From Candidatus Lernaella stagnicola (GTDB lineage Bacteria > Lernaellota > Lernaellaia > Lernaellales > Lernaellaceae): DNA of 64,000 nt. A program made the translations under genes and the position numbers. The stretch's first letter is position 1. Each line of letters starts with the position of its first letter. Location of the stretch: NCBI GenBank assembly GCA_030765525.1, contig JAVCCK010000003.1, positions 124,001 through 188,000 on the forward strand. Direction: 5' to 3'. Of this stretch, positions 43,593 through 53,022 are shown piece after piece. Under the pieces are notes generated by a model. It had not been told where the DNA came from. It searched no databases and saw only the letters and a program-made list of their open reading frames with translations.

Positions 43593-45347
43593 TTAGCTTT
43601 TACTTTCTTGCTTCTGCTTGGCCGCCTGGAAGGCGGGGTCGGCTTCCTGCAAGACGCGACGCAACACCTTGCCAACCAGCGTTTTGGGCAGTTCGTCGAT
43701 GAACTGCACCGAATACGGTACCTTGTAATGGGTGAAGTTCTGCTTCGCCCAGGCGATGATTTCCTCCGGCTCGATCTGGCCCTTCTTGTCCAGATTCAGC
43801 ACAATCCACGCCTTGATGACCTCGCCGAATTTTTCGTGCGGAATACCCGCCACGGCGACTTCGTTGACCGCCGGGTGTTCCATCACCATGGTTTCGATTT
43901 CGGTCGGGTAGACGCTGTATCCCTTGAATTTGATGAGTTGCTTCTTGCGATCCTCGATCGTGATGCGCCCCTGCGGATCCATGCGGCCGATATCGCCGGT
44001 CAGCAACCATCTCTTGCCGTCCATTTCGACGATGGTCTCCGCCGTCTCGTTCGGATTGTTGAGGTACTCTTTCATCACTTGCGGCCCGGCGACGGCGATT
44101 TCGCCCGCTTCGTCGAACGGCAACTGCTTGGTAGCATCGCCGGAATCGACAATGCGCCATTCGGTGCCGGTGAAAGGCAGCCCGATCGTGCCGATTTTGC
44201 GATTGCCCCAGAAGGGACCTGCCGAGACCACCGGCGAAGTTTCGCTGAGCCCGTAGCCCTCGACCAACCGCGCGCCCGTCGCCTCTTCAAACTTTTCCTG
44301 AACGGGGCGGTGCAGCGGACCGGCGCCCGAAACGCACAGCACGATTTTGCCGCTGAGGTCGAAGTTCTTGATTTCCGGCCACTCGCCCAGGCGTTTGAAG
44401 AGCACTTCGGCTCCCGGATACAGGCAACCCTGGGGCGGCGTAATGCGCATGATGGTGTCCACTAAGTCCGCATCCTTCGGCGGCCTGGGGAAGAGGATCA
44501 TCATGCCGCCGTGCAACGCGCAGATGTTCATCACGCACGTCATGGCAAAGGAATGGAACACGGGGATCACGCCGATGGACGCGGTGCCCACTTCCATTTT
44601 GTGCAGCCACAGGCGCGATTGCATGGCGTTGGAGACGCAGTTGAAGTGCGTCAGCACGGCCGCTTTGGGCACGCCGGTTGTGCCGCCGGTCATGATGTAG
44701 GTGTGCACATCGTCGGCGGAGACATCCACGTCGGGCAGCTTGGGATCCGTTTTGAGCAAATCGGTGAATTGCAGCGCGCCCTTTGGAGCCGGCGCCGTGG
44801 GGATTTTGCCCAGCCTTTTGCCGAGCCACCGTTTGAAGCCGGAAATCGCGGCCAGATCGGTCACGTTGGTGACGATCAGATGTTCGATCGATGTATCCCG
44901 GATAATCGGTTCGATGGCGTCTTTGTAGAGCACGTCGAGAACGACGATCGCCTTGGCGCCGGTGAGTTTCATTTGGTGCTTAACTTCGCCCGCTTTGTAG
45001 GTCGGATTGACACCGGTGACAATCACGCCGACGCGGGCGCAAGCGTAATAGCCGATGGCGTACTGGAAGCTATTGGGCAGCATGAGCGCCAACACGTCGC
45101 CTTTGCGCAGGCCCAGGCCGTGAATCGCGGCGGCGAAGCGGTTCACCTTGTCGTTGAAATCAGCGAAAGTCATGTAAGTCTCGAGAAACCACATCACATG
45201 ATTGTCGGGGTTTTCCTTCGCGGCACGATCCAGCGCCTCGCCCATCGTGATTTTTTCAAAGTCGTGGTTCTTCGGCACTTCCGGCGGCCAACCGGCTTCT
45301 TCTGAAAACCACGGACTCGATTCGTCTACGTAAAACGGGTTTGTCAT
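43593..45347 (-). CDS. fadD: Long-chain fatty acid-CoA ligase
   Basis: This is a 584-residue AMP-binding enzyme that activates fatty acids to acyl-CoA through acyl-AMP. Motifs include TYIMTGGTTGVPKAAVLTH (P-loop), EGYGLSETSPV, WLLTGDIG, GRITIEDRKKQLIKFKGYSVYPTEIE and the C-terminal catalytic Lys in TLVGKVLRR. The start at 45347 is chosen for GGGAGGAG 7 nt upstream; a longer frame to 45395 adds a non-homologous leader. It stands alone, ending at a terminator hairpin. Exact chain-length preference cannot be read from sequence. Confidence 0.92.
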   Translation of the reverse strand: MTNPFYVDESSPWFSEEAGWPPEVPKNHDFEKITMGEALDRAAKENPDNHVMWFLETYMTFADFNDKVNRFAAAIHGLGLRKGDVLALMLPNSFQYAIGYYACARVGVIVTGVNPTYKAGEVKHQMKLTGAKAIVVLDVLYKDAIEPIIRDTSIEHLIVTNVTDLAAISGFKRWLGKRLGKIPTAPAPKGALQFTDLLKTDPKLPDVDVSADDVHTYIMTGGTTGVPKAAVLTHFNCVSNAMQSRLWLHKMEVGTASIGVIPVFHSFAMTCVMNICALHGGMMILFPRPPKDADLVDTIMRITPPQGCLYPGAEVLFKRLGEWPEIKNFDLSGKIVLCVSGAGPLHRPVQEKFEEATGARLVEGYGLSETSPVVSAGPFWGNRKIGTIGLPFTGTEWRIVDSGDATKQLPFDEAGEIAVAGPQVMKEYLNNPNETAETIVEMDGKRWLLTGDIGRMDPQGRITIEDRKKQLIKFKGYSVYPTEIETMVMEHPAVNEVAVAGIPHEKFGEVIKAWIVLNLDKKGQIEPEEIIAWAKQNFTHYKVPYSVQFIDELPKTLVGKVLRRVLQEADPAFQAAKQKQESKS

Positions 45348-45424
45348 GATGACACTCCTCCCATCACTCAAGATAAGATATAAGGCTCTTCGCATTCTGA
45401 ACGGCGGTCCAGGCGACGGTCGTC

Positions 45425-46645
45425 CTAGCGAAGGCGGATCATGTCAAATAGCTGTAGCGTGTAGAGCAACTGCATAACGACGAGTTCCGATTGCCCGGAC
45501 TCGTCAATGATTTCGCATATCGTGTGTTCGCCGTCGATTTGTATGAAGGCTTCCAAATGGCTGCCTTGCCAATCGATTTGGCCGGCCAAGGGTAGATTGG
45601 CTTCGTTCTTGGCGACAACCCGGTCTTCGGCTCCGTCGTAGCGGGTTTTAAGCGCGGCCTCATCGAAATTGCGCTGCACGGCTTGGTAAACCTGGTCGAA
45701 AATATCCAACTCGGGTCGCTTGATTTTTTCGATCCAGGAATCGTCGGCCTCCACCGAGTAGGCGCCGTCACGCAGGTTGAGCATCGCCGCCAAGCGCACA
45801 TCAACTTCCCGCAGCAAATATTCGGCCAGGTCCGCCGGATCGATGTATCCGTTCTCGACCAGCAGTTTGCCGACGGTAACACCCCGATCCTTGGCCATCG
45901 TCTGGAGCCGTTGCAGTTGATCGGCGGTCACGCGTCCGTCGTCGATAACGAGTTGAGTGAAGTTTTCCTCGGGCAGATTGCTGTTTACGAAAACGGGAAT
46001 GCCGTTTTTGAAGTACGCGGTCCGCAGTGCCCCGTCGGCCGTGACCTTGAACTTGGCCGTCACGCCCCGGCAGAACAGGTTGCCGAATAGTTCGACGATG
46101 GGAGTCTGCTCGATCGTACCGGTGTCCGGCAGGGCTTCGGTTTCACTCGCTTCGGACGCCGGCTCCTCCTCCGAGGAATCGTCGACCAGGTGCAACGCCG
46201 CCGATCCACTGCCGGCCGCCTTCGCGTTTCCATCCTCGGTATCCGTTTCCGAGTCAACATGTTCGGGCCGTTCGATACCCAGCAAGCGGCAGAGCAGTCG
46301 CGCCACTTCCACGAGGTTCAAGGGTTTGATGAGGTATTCGTCGGCACCGTACTTCGTCTTGGCTTCCTGTTGCAGATTATAGGTTTTGTACAGCGCGCTC
46401 ATCAGCACGACCGGCACATTGCGGCCGCTTTTTTTGATTTTCTCGCACACCTGAAAACCGTTGACCTTTGGAAGCAACACATCGGAAAGAACGATGTTCG
46501 GCATCTCCCGTTCGAATAGTTCCAGCGCCTCCTGCCCGTTTTTGGCCGGTATGACCGAGAAACCATAGGCGTCGAGAAAGTGATGAATGATGTCGAGCAG
46601 GTCCTGATTGTCTTCGACTAGAAGAATTTTCGTGGGAGTGGTCAT
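45425..46645 (-). CDS. Response regulator with DUF4388 output domain
   Basis: This is a 406-residue protein. The receiver domain (1-120) has ILLVEDNQDLLDI, the phospho-acceptor Asp in NIVLSDVLLPKVNG and the Lys in EYLIKPLN. After an acidic linker (about 130-175) comes a region (about 180-320) with the DUF4388 pattern (LFGNLFCRGVTAKFKVTADGALRTAYFKNG, then GVTVGKLLVENGYIDPADL). This is not a DNA-binding output, so it probably acts through protein contacts or localisation. Last gene of a four-gene signalling operon; its ATG lies 2 nt after the preceding stop. Confidence 0.9.
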   Translation of the reverse strand: MTTPTKILLVEDNQDLLDIIHHFLDAYGFSVIPAKNGQEALELFEREMPNIVLSDVLLPKVNGFQVCEKIKKSGRNVPVVLMSALYKTYNLQQEAKTKYGADEYLIKPLNLVEVARLLCRLLGIERPEHVDSETDTEDGNAKAAGSGSAALHLVDDSSEEEPASEASETEALPDTGTIEQTPIVELFGNLFCRGVTAKFKVTADGALRTAYFKNGIPVFVNSNLPEENFTQLVIDDGRVTADQLQRLQTMAKDRGVTVGKLLVENGYIDPADLAEYLLREVDVRLAAMLNLRDGAYSVEADDSWIEKIKRPELDIFDQVYQAVQRNFDEAALKTRYDGAEDRVVAKNEANLPLAGQIDWQGSHLEAFIQIDGEHTICEIIDESGQSELVVMQLLYTLQLFDMIRLR

Positions 46646-46647
46646 GT

Positions 46648-47592
46648 TCAATTCTTTCCGTTGCCGTCTGATTCTTTGACTTTCACCACAACCCGGTTTC
46701 GGCCGTGTTCCTTGGCGTCATACAGCGCCTCGTCGGCGACGCGCAGCAGTTCGTTACCGTCGTCGACTTCCCCGGCTTTCGCCTGACAGACGCCGGCTGA
46801 AACCCGCACGGGCGTTTGTTGCCCCTCGTACAGAAAATCGGCTTTCTCCACCGCGACACGAATTCGTTCGGCCAGGGCTTGCGCGCCCTCGGTTTCCGTC
46901 ACGAGGATGGCGAATTCCTCGCCGCCGTAGCGGGCCACAGTATCGCCGGCGCGCACCATGCGCTGAAAAACATCGGAGATTTTCCTCAGCACATAGTCGC
47001 CGAACAAGTGTCCGTAAGTGTCGTTGACGTTTTTGAAGTGGTCGATATCGAGCATGATCACGGCGAGCGGTCGGTTGTACCGAATTGCGCGGCTGACTTC
47101 CACCTGCAATTGCTCGACGAAGTACCGGTGGTTGAACAGCCCGGTCAGGCCGTCGGTGACCGACATTTCGGCGAGGCGCGCATTGGCGGCGCGCAGTTCG
47201 TCCTGCAGCGTTTTGATGCGCAGGAGGCTTTTAACACGGGCCGACAGTTCCTCGATATCGAACGGCTTGGTAATGTAATCGTCGGCGCCGGCGGCGAAAC
47301 CTTCGAGCTTGGACTGCGTGTCGTCGCGCACCGTAACCAACACGATGGGAATGAACGTTGTCTCGTCGGCGCTTTTGAGTCTGCGGCAGACGTCGAAGCC
47401 GCTCAGTTTGGGCATCATGACGTCCAGGAGGATCAAATCAACCGGAAGGCGCGCAGCGACCATCATCGCTTCTTCGCCGTCGTAAGCGGGTATTACTTCG
47501 TAGCCCAACCCGGTGAGATACTGCGTTAACAGGTCGACATTATCCGGGTTGTCGTCGACCACTAAAATTCGGTAGCTGCGATCTTCGTTCAC
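46648..47592 (-). CDS. Response regulator diguanylate cyclase (receiver-GGDEF)
   Basis: This is a 314-residue PleD/WspR-like protein. The receiver domain (1-120) has VDDNPDNVDLL, DLILLDVMMPKLSG and DYITKPFD. A short helical linker leads to a GGDEF domain (about 140-305) with DGLTGLFNHRYF, LDIDHFKNVNDTYGH and the active loop RYGGEEFAIL. This means it should make cyclic di-GMP when phosphorylated. The inhibitory RxxD site is not obvious. It overlaps the upstream single-domain regulator by 4 nt. The PilZ protein at 15211 is a possible receiver of its product. Confidence 0.94.
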   Translation of the reverse strand: MNEDRSYRILVVDDNPDNVDLLTQYLTGLGYEVIPAYDGEEAMMVAARLPVDLILLDVMMPKLSGFDVCRRLKSADETTFIPIVLVTVRDDTQSKLEGFAAGADDYITKPFDIEELSARVKSLLRIKTLQDELRAANARLAEMSVTDGLTGLFNHRYFVEQLQVEVSRAIRYNRPLAVIMLDIDHFKNVNDTYGHLFGDYVLRKISDVFQRMVRAGDTVARYGGEEFAILVTETEGAQALAERIRVAVEKADFLYEGQQTPVRVSAGVCQAKAGEVDDGNELLRVADEALYDAKEHGRNRVVVKVKESDGNGKN

Positions 47593-47957
47593 GGGCTGTC
47601 CAAGTATTTCTTTACGATGCGCTCCAGTTCATTAAAATCCACCGGCTTCGATATGTATCCGTCGCATCCGGCGGCCAATGCTTTTTGCTCGTCGCCGACC
47701 ATCGCGTGGGCCGTAATGGCGATGATCGGGATCTCACGCGTCCGCGCATCCGCTTTGAGCGCAGCAGTCGCCTGCCATCCGTCGATCACCGGCAGGGACA
47801 GATCCATAAGGATCAGGTCCGGCCGCAATCGCTCAGCCATCGCAATTCCCACCTGCCCGTCGGCGGCCTCGAAGATTTCGTATTGGCCTTCAAAAAATTG
47901 TACCAGCAAATCGCGGTTGTCCTCAACGTCTTCCACGATCAAAATTCTTTTTCGCAT
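47589..47957 (-). CDS. Single-domain response regulator
   Basis: This is a 122-residue CheY/DivK-like receiver with no output domain. It shows ILIVEDVEDNRDLLVQF, the phospho-acceptor Asp in DLILMDLSLPVIDG, IIAITAHAMVGDE and the Lys in GYISKPVD. It overlaps its upstream histidine kinase by 1 nt (TGATG) and its downstream receiver-GGDEF gene by 4 nt. It may relay or sequester phosphate within this operon. Confidence 0.93.
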   Translation of the reverse strand: MRKRILIVEDVEDNRDLLVQFFEGQYEIFEAADGQVGIAMAERLRPDLILMDLSLPVIDGWQATAALKADARTREIPIIAITAHAMVGDEQKALAAGCDGYISKPVDFNELERIVKKYLDSP

Positions 47958-49939
47958 CAGATGTTCCGTACTCCTTCATCGGGCGGCGCCGCATCTCGCC
48001 TATTCGGCAACGGATGGTCCGTTTCGTCGCGGACCAAAGGCTCGGCGGACCGGTGCCGCACAGGTATGACCAACGTAAATGTCGAGCCGAAGCCCGGTTC
48101 GCTTTGCACCAAAATATCACCACCCAAGAGTTTTGCCAACTTCTTGGAAATGGACAAACCAAGGCCTGTGCCGCCGTAGCGTCGGCTGGGCGAGCCGTCG
48201 ACCTGCCGGAACTCGGAGAAGATGTTATCCAGTTCTCGTTCGTGGATGCCGATGCCGCTGTCTTCGACCCAGATACGCACCCAGGGTCCGGCTTCGGTTT
48301 CGGCGAGTCCGGAATGCGCGGTCACTTCGTAACCGACGCGAATATATCCCCGTTCCGTGAATTTCACGGCATTACCCAACAGGTTGATGAGGATCTGCTG
48401 CAGCTTTTGGCGGTCGGTGTGCACGGTCAATTCGTCATCGGATGCCGCCACGGATATTTCGATGGGACGCTTTTCGAGCAACGGCGCGATCGTGTACGTG
48501 CATCCCTCAAGCATGCTACGCATGGGGAACTCGTCGACGACCACGACCATGCCGCCCGCCTCTATTTTGGATAGGTCGAGAATCGAATTCAGCAGTTTGA
48601 GCAGATGAAGAGCGTTGCGGCGCACCTTGACGAGATTCTGATTTTGTTGTTCAGGCAGCCCGTCGCCCGAACGCTGCAGCACGAGTGTCGTGAAGCCGAT
48701 GATGGAATTCATCGGGGTGCGCAATTCGTGGCTGACGTTGGCCAGAAACTGGCTCTTGAGCCGATTGGCTTCCTCGAGATGTTGATTGCTTAGGCGAAGT
48801 TGGTCGTCGCGCTCGCGAAGCGAATCGGACATCTGGTTGAAGGTGTTGGCCAGAATGCCCAGTTCGTCGACGCTGCGCACCGGCAATTCGATATCCATCC
48901 GCCCGGCGGCAATCGCCTGCGCGCCCATCATCAAGCGAAGGATGGGTTCGGAGATGCGCCGGGAAAGGATGGAAACGACGGTGATGATGACCACCGCGGT
49001 GAAGATGAACAGCGCCACAAACGTGAATCGCAACACGCGCGCCTGGTGGTAGATCACCTCATCGGGTACTTCCATGCTCACGATCCAAGGCAGTTTTCCA
49101 ATGCTCGACCCGCCGCGCACCTGGGCGTAGGCCACGGTTTTAGGTAGCGGCCAATCCAAATGCAGAACGCCCGTGGGGCGGTGCTCGACGATGTCGGACA
49201 GGTCGACATTCAGCGGGTACGGCTGGCCGTTGAGGTCCGCGTTGGGGTGCGCCAGGTAGCGATTGTCACGCAAACTCAGCATGAACAGCGTGCCGGACAA
49301 GTCGTCGGCATGCGCCCCCTGCGCGACACTGAGGATGTCCTGCAGGTAGGACCAATTCAGGTAGGCGACCAGAAAGCCCGCGGTCTTTCCTTCGCGGCGA
49401 ATGGGCGCGGCCACGTTGACGCTCTCCCGGCGAGCGCCGTATACCTCGGCGATGACGTTGGAGAGCCGCACTGCGGATAGGTAATTCCCTTTTTCGCCGG
49501 CCTCGGAAAACCACGGGCCGTTACTCAGCAAATTGCCGGCGAGACGGCCCACAGCCAATTCGCGCCCGGCCGGGTCGTGGCGATTGGTGGCGATGACCCT
49601 GTGATTCGCGTCGGTCACGAGGAGCAGATCGTACATGGGAAAAGCGGTGACCAGCCGGTCGAGGGAGTCGAATAAAGCGGCGTGATCGCCACTATCTACC
49701 GCGCCGGCGTCTACGGGCAGCAGGTCGGCCCAGGCGACCACTTCATTTCGTCGCGACTCGAGTTCGCGCTCGACCATGTATGCGGTTTGCACGGCGATCA
49801 GCGAAATCATCTCGCGAAAATTGCCGCGATCGGTTCGGGAAAGCTGCAAATAGGAGAACGCGCCGAAGCCGGCCAACGGAATCAGACTGACCAACAGGAA
49901 GTACAAGATGAGTTTCTGGTAGATCGACAGTGTTTTCAT
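47957..49939 (-). CDS. Membrane sensor histidine kinase with extracytoplasmic Cache-like domain
   Basis: This is a 660-residue protein. Membrane helix 1 is near 9-29 and a dCache-like sensory domain spans about 35-290. Membrane helix 2 (about 297-320) is followed by a HAMP domain, HisKA with HELRTPMNSIIGFTTLV (phospho-acceptor His) and HATPase with NLLGNAVKFTERG, VEDSGIGI and GTGLGLSISKKLAKLLGG. It is the first gene of a four-gene operon with three response regulators and likely phosphorylates them. The Cache fold suggests a small extracellular ligand. No receiver domain is fused to it. Confidence 0.93.
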   Translation of the reverse strand: MKTLSIYQKLILYFLLVSLIPLAGFGAFSYLQLSRTDRGNFREMISLIAVQTAYMVERELESRRNEVVAWADLLPVDAGAVDSGDHAALFDSLDRLVTAFPMYDLLLVTDANHRVIATNRHDPAGRELAVGRLAGNLLSNGPWFSEAGEKGNYLSAVRLSNVIAEVYGARRESVNVAAPIRREGKTAGFLVAYLNWSYLQDILSVAQGAHADDLSGTLFMLSLRDNRYLAHPNADLNGQPYPLNVDLSDIVEHRPTGVLHLDWPLPKTVAYAQVRGGSSIGKLPWIVSMEVPDEVIYHQARVLRFTFVALFIFTAVVIITVVSILSRRISEPILRLMMGAQAIAAGRMDIELPVRSVDELGILANTFNQMSDSLRERDDQLRLSNQHLEEANRLKSQFLANVSHELRTPMNSIIGFTTLVLQRSGDGLPEQQNQNLVKVRRNALHLLKLLNSILDLSKIEAGGMVVVVDEFPMRSMLEGCTYTIAPLLEKRPIEISVAASDDELTVHTDRQKLQQILINLLGNAVKFTERGYIRVGYEVTAHSGLAETEAGPWVRIWVEDSGIGIHERELDNIFSEFRQVDGSPSRRYGGTGLGLSISKKLAKLLGGDILVQSEPGFGSTFTLVIPVRHRSAEPLVRDETDHPLPNRRDAAPPDEGVRNI

Positions 49940-50087
49940 CCAGTGGACGACGCCTCACTTTTTCTTATTGTACATGGAACGCGACAACGCCGAAAGCTTG
50001 ACATCGGCACCCCATCTGTGGAATTTTTCGGAACCCGACAGCCGATGAGCCTGTCTACCGCAGGCAAACGGAAAAAGAACGGAGCTT

Positions 50088-50972
50088 ATGTACCTTTCAC
50101 GCCGGTTAAAACGCGCTCGACGAACCGCACATCGTGATCTGGCTCGCATCACGCGGCGCCTCGATATCGAAACCGAACTTTTCAACGAACGCGCGCGGGA
50201 AGTGATCGGGCGCAAGGTCGAAGCTTGCGAGGCCGCCCTCAAAACAGACGACCCCCGCCGCATCGAAGCGGCCCTGGCCGAGTGTAAGGCGACGACCGAC
50301 GCCTATCTGCCCGCGTGGCGCCGCAGCAACGTGCGCGAAAACGTGGAAGTGGTGCTGGTCGCGTTGTTGCTGTTTATCGTGATCCGCACGTTCGTGGTCC
50401 AGGCTTTTAAGATCCCGTCGGGAAGTATGATTCCGACTCTGCGGGTCGGCGATCACATTCTGGTCAACAAGTTTATCTACGGCATCAACATTCCCTTCAC
50501 CGACTGGAAGATACCGCTTAGCAAACCGCGGCGCGGCGACGTCGTCGTATTCCTGTGGCCGGTCGACCAAAAGACGGACTACATCAAGCGTGTCGTGGGT
50601 GTGCCGGGCGACGTGGTCAAAATCAAAGGCGATTCGCTGTGGATAAATGGCGAGTTAGTCGACAAGCGCTCCGTCGGTACTTTCCGCTATGAAGACCCGC
50701 CGGGTTACGAACTTACCGGAAGCCTCTACGCCGAGGATTTCGGCGGCCGCGAGCATCGCGTGCTATACGACGCCGACACCGTGCACACCGAAGATCGCAT
50801 GTGGCGCATTCCCGAGGGCAAGTACTTCTGCATGGGCGACAATCGCGACCACAGCAACGATAGTCGTTTTTGGCGGTACGTGCCGGAGGAGAACATCGTC
50901 GGCAAGGCGATGGTGATCTATTTTTCGTGGCCGCCGGGGCAATTTTCGCGCATCGCTCGCCTTCTTCGCTGA
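50088..50972 (+). CDS. lepB: Signal peptidase I (first of two)
   Basis: This is a 294-residue serine protease that cleaves Sec/Tat signal peptides. After about 85 charged residues comes one membrane helix (about 87-105), then the nucleophile in FKIPSGSMIPTL (Ser113), box C/D DYIKRVVGVPGD (general-base Lys167) and YFCMGDNRDHSNDSR. The charged N-terminal extension before the helix is longer than in E. coli or Bacillus enzymes. Starts behind GGAG. A second copy follows after 78 nt. Confidence 0.94.
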   Translation: MYLSRRLKRARRTAHRDLARITRRLDIETELFNERAREVIGRKVEACEAALKTDDPRRIEAALAECKATTDAYLPAWRRSNVRENVEVVLVALLLFIVIRTFVVQAFKIPSGSMIPTLRVGDHILVNKFIYGINIPFTDWKIPLSKPRRGDVVVFLWPVDQKTDYIKRVVGVPGDVVKIKGDSLWINGELVDKRSVGTFRYEDPPGYELTGSLYAEDFGGREHRVLYDADTVHTEDRMWRIPEGKYFCMGDNRDHSNDSRFWRYVPEENIVGKAMVIYFSWPPGQFSRIARLLR

Positions 50973-51050
50973 CCGCGGCGTTTGACAAAGAGAGGTCGGT
51001 TTCAAATAGTGAGCGAAACTTTTCCGGCCCGCGGATAATCCGGAGCAATC

Positions 51051-51935
51051 ATGTTTGTCGCCCATCGACTGAAAAAAGCGCGCAAAGAAGGAATGCGGTA
51101 CGCCAAGCGGCTGCGGCGGGATTTGCAGCACCCGGATCTCTTCAATCAACCGACGCGAAATAAAGTGGAGCGTGCGCTGGCCCGTTTCACAGACCAGACG
51201 CTCGCATCGGAAGATCCCGCGTTGATAACCCGGGAATTGAAGCAGTTGCGGCACGACGTCGACGTCCACCTGCCCTTCCATCGTCACAGCGTGGTGCGCG
51301 AATACGCCGAGATCATCATCGTCGCGCTTCTGCTGGCCATGGTGATTCGCACCTTCATTGTCCAGGCGTTCAAGATTCCCTCCGCCAGCATGGTGCCCAC
51401 GTTGCTGGTGGGAGACCACATTCTGGTGACCAAGTCTTTGTACGGCATTCCGATTCCGTTCACCGACACCAAGATTCGGCTCAGTGATCCCGAGCGGGGC
51501 GACATCATCGTATTCAAGTGGCCCAAGGACCCGCGCACGGATTACATCAAGCGCATCATCGGGCTGCCTGGGGACAAGATTGAAATCAGCGGCACCGATT
51601 TGTACGTCAACGGCCAACTCGTGCCCAAAACGATGACGGGAGAACTGGACTACAGCGACCCACGCGGCTATCGGCAGGACAGCAACGTCTATCGCGAGAC
51701 GAGCGACGAGAACGAATACACCGTGCTGTACGACAAGCGCGCGCACCGCTTCGATTCCTTTTCCACGACCGTTCCCGAAGACCATTATTTCTGCATGGGC
51801 GATAACCGCGACCACAGCAAAGACAGTCGCTTCTGGGGATTCGTTCCCTACGGTTACATCAAGGGCAAGGCGCTGATCATCTACTTCTCGTGGCCGTGGC
51901 GTCAGTTGACGCGTTTCGGCCACATCCTGGAATAG
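51051..51935 (+). CDS. lepB: Signal peptidase I (second of two)
   Basis: Same length and layout as the preceding gene. It has a charged N-terminal region, a membrane helix near 87-105, FKIPSASMVPTL (Ser113), DYIKRIIGLPGD (Lys167) and YFCMGDNRDHSKDSR. Catalytic residues fall at identical positions, while the N-terminal extension and the loop around 190-240 differ clearly. It is an old tandem duplication with possible substrate specialisation. Convergent with the metallophosphoesterase gene, only 9 nt away. Confidence 0.94.
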   Translation: MFVAHRLKKARKEGMRYAKRLRRDLQHPDLFNQPTRNKVERALARFTDQTLASEDPALITRELKQLRHDVDVHLPFHRHSVVREYAEIIIVALLLAMVIRTFIVQAFKIPSASMVPTLLVGDHILVTKSLYGIPIPFTDTKIRLSDPERGDIIVFKWPKDPRTDYIKRIIGLPGDKIEISGTDLYVNGQLVPKTMTGELDYSDPRGYRQDSNVYRETSDENEYTVLYDKRAHRFDSFSTTVPEDHYFCMGDNRDHSKDSRFWGFVPYGYIKGKALIIYFSWPWRQLTRFGHILE

Positions 51936-51944
51936 CTTCCTCGA

Positions 51945-53015
51945 TCAGGGAATCAGCGGGTGGGAAAGGACGTGTCGTCCAACCCAATTGTGGTGGCTCG
52001 CCCGCGGCTCGCCGTCGATATAGTCGATCCGCACGTACGGGCGCACGCGGCTGCGACCCAGGGTGGCGACGTCCAGGGATATCTGCTCCAACCACGAACC
52101 GGAATTGAAGTACTCGCCGTCCTTGCCACACATCATGTATTCGAGCTTGTGGCTGTGTCCCAAAATGACGATCCGATAGTTCGTACGGCGAAGGATCGCG
52201 CGGGCGTTGGCCACGAGCGGCTTGTGGTTGACGGCGTTGGCGAAGCGGCGCGGCGCGAGTGAGAATTCGCGGCGTCGGTATGCGTCGTGCGAAAACCGAT
52301 TGCGCGCCCAAAAGCGAACAATACCGATCAACATCTCCCACCAGAAGACGTGGTCGTTGACGAACGCCCACCGCAGGTACTGCGAGAAAGGAATCACTTT
52401 GTCGATGTACGACCGGCGGTGCTTCATCGCGCCGAGAAACTGGATGACAAACAATGCGCCGTAAGGGAGCTTGAGGCGGACGGTTCCATCGGGCCCGCGG
52501 CGCGTGAAGCTTTTCATATCGAAGTGATGGATGAACTCATACTGGTGGCCGTGCGTGAGGTACACACCGTCAAACGAGTAATCGACGCGGCATTCCAAAC
52601 GCGGCGAAATGCGTTTGTGCAACTCAGCGCGCACGGCGCCGAAGAGCAACGCCGCATCGTGATTGCCGATGATGAAAGTCAGCTTCTTGCCGGGTCGCTC
52701 GCAAAAGTCACGCAGGGCGTCCATAAGCTGGGCGTGTCCCTTCATGACCGCGCGCAGGTGCTGAACCGCCACTTCTTCGGTGATCGCCTCGGTCGGCTCG
52801 CCGGTGCCGAGTTCGATTTCCAGGAGGTTGAAAAAGTCGCCGTTGGCGATGACTTCCACGTCGTCGTCGGCGTATTCGCCGGTGGAAAAATGCTCCAAAA
52901 ACTCAACCAACAGCGCGTCTTCCAAAAAACCTTCGAATACGTTGCGACGCCCATCGGGCAACCGGGCGCCCGTATGGACGTGTAAATCGCTGATGACGAG
53001 CTTGAGCTTACGCAT
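51945..53015 (-). CDS. Metallophosphoesterase, LpxH-like
   Basis: This is a 356-residue calcineurin-type phosphoesterase with all five metal motifs: ISDLHVHTG (DxH), EVIANGDFFNLL (GDx2), IIGNHDAALLFG (GNHD), YLTHGHQYEF (GH) and VILGHSHKLEYM (GHxH). The order and the LHKRI segment after GNHD recall UDP-2,3-diacylglucosamine hydrolases (LpxH), but the protein is about 100 residues longer, with an insert before the final GHxH. The substrate could also be another diphosphate. It follows serS by 7 nt. Confidence 0.82.
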   Translation of the reverse strand: MRKLKLVISDLHVHTGARLPDGRRNVFEGFLEDALLVEFLEHFSTGEYADDDVEVIANGDFFNLLEIELGTGEPTEAITEEVAVQHLRAVMKGHAQLMDALRDFCERPGKKLTFIIGNHDAALLFGAVRAELHKRISPRLECRVDYSFDGVYLTHGHQYEFIHHFDMKSFTRRGPDGTVRLKLPYGALFVIQFLGAMKHRRSYIDKVIPFSQYLRWAFVNDHVFWWEMLIGIVRFWARNRFSHDAYRRREFSLAPRRFANAVNHKPLVANARAILRRTNYRIVILGHSHKLEYMMCGKDGEYFNSGSWLEQISLDVATLGRSRVRPYVRIDYIDGEPRASHHNWVGRHVLSHPLIP

Positions 53016-53022
53016 GTCTCTC

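Noticed and set aside
49998-50026. TTGACA-N17-GAATTT as a promoter of the first signal peptidase gene
   Set aside because: The -10 box matches the consensus at only two of six positions; not strong enough to call.
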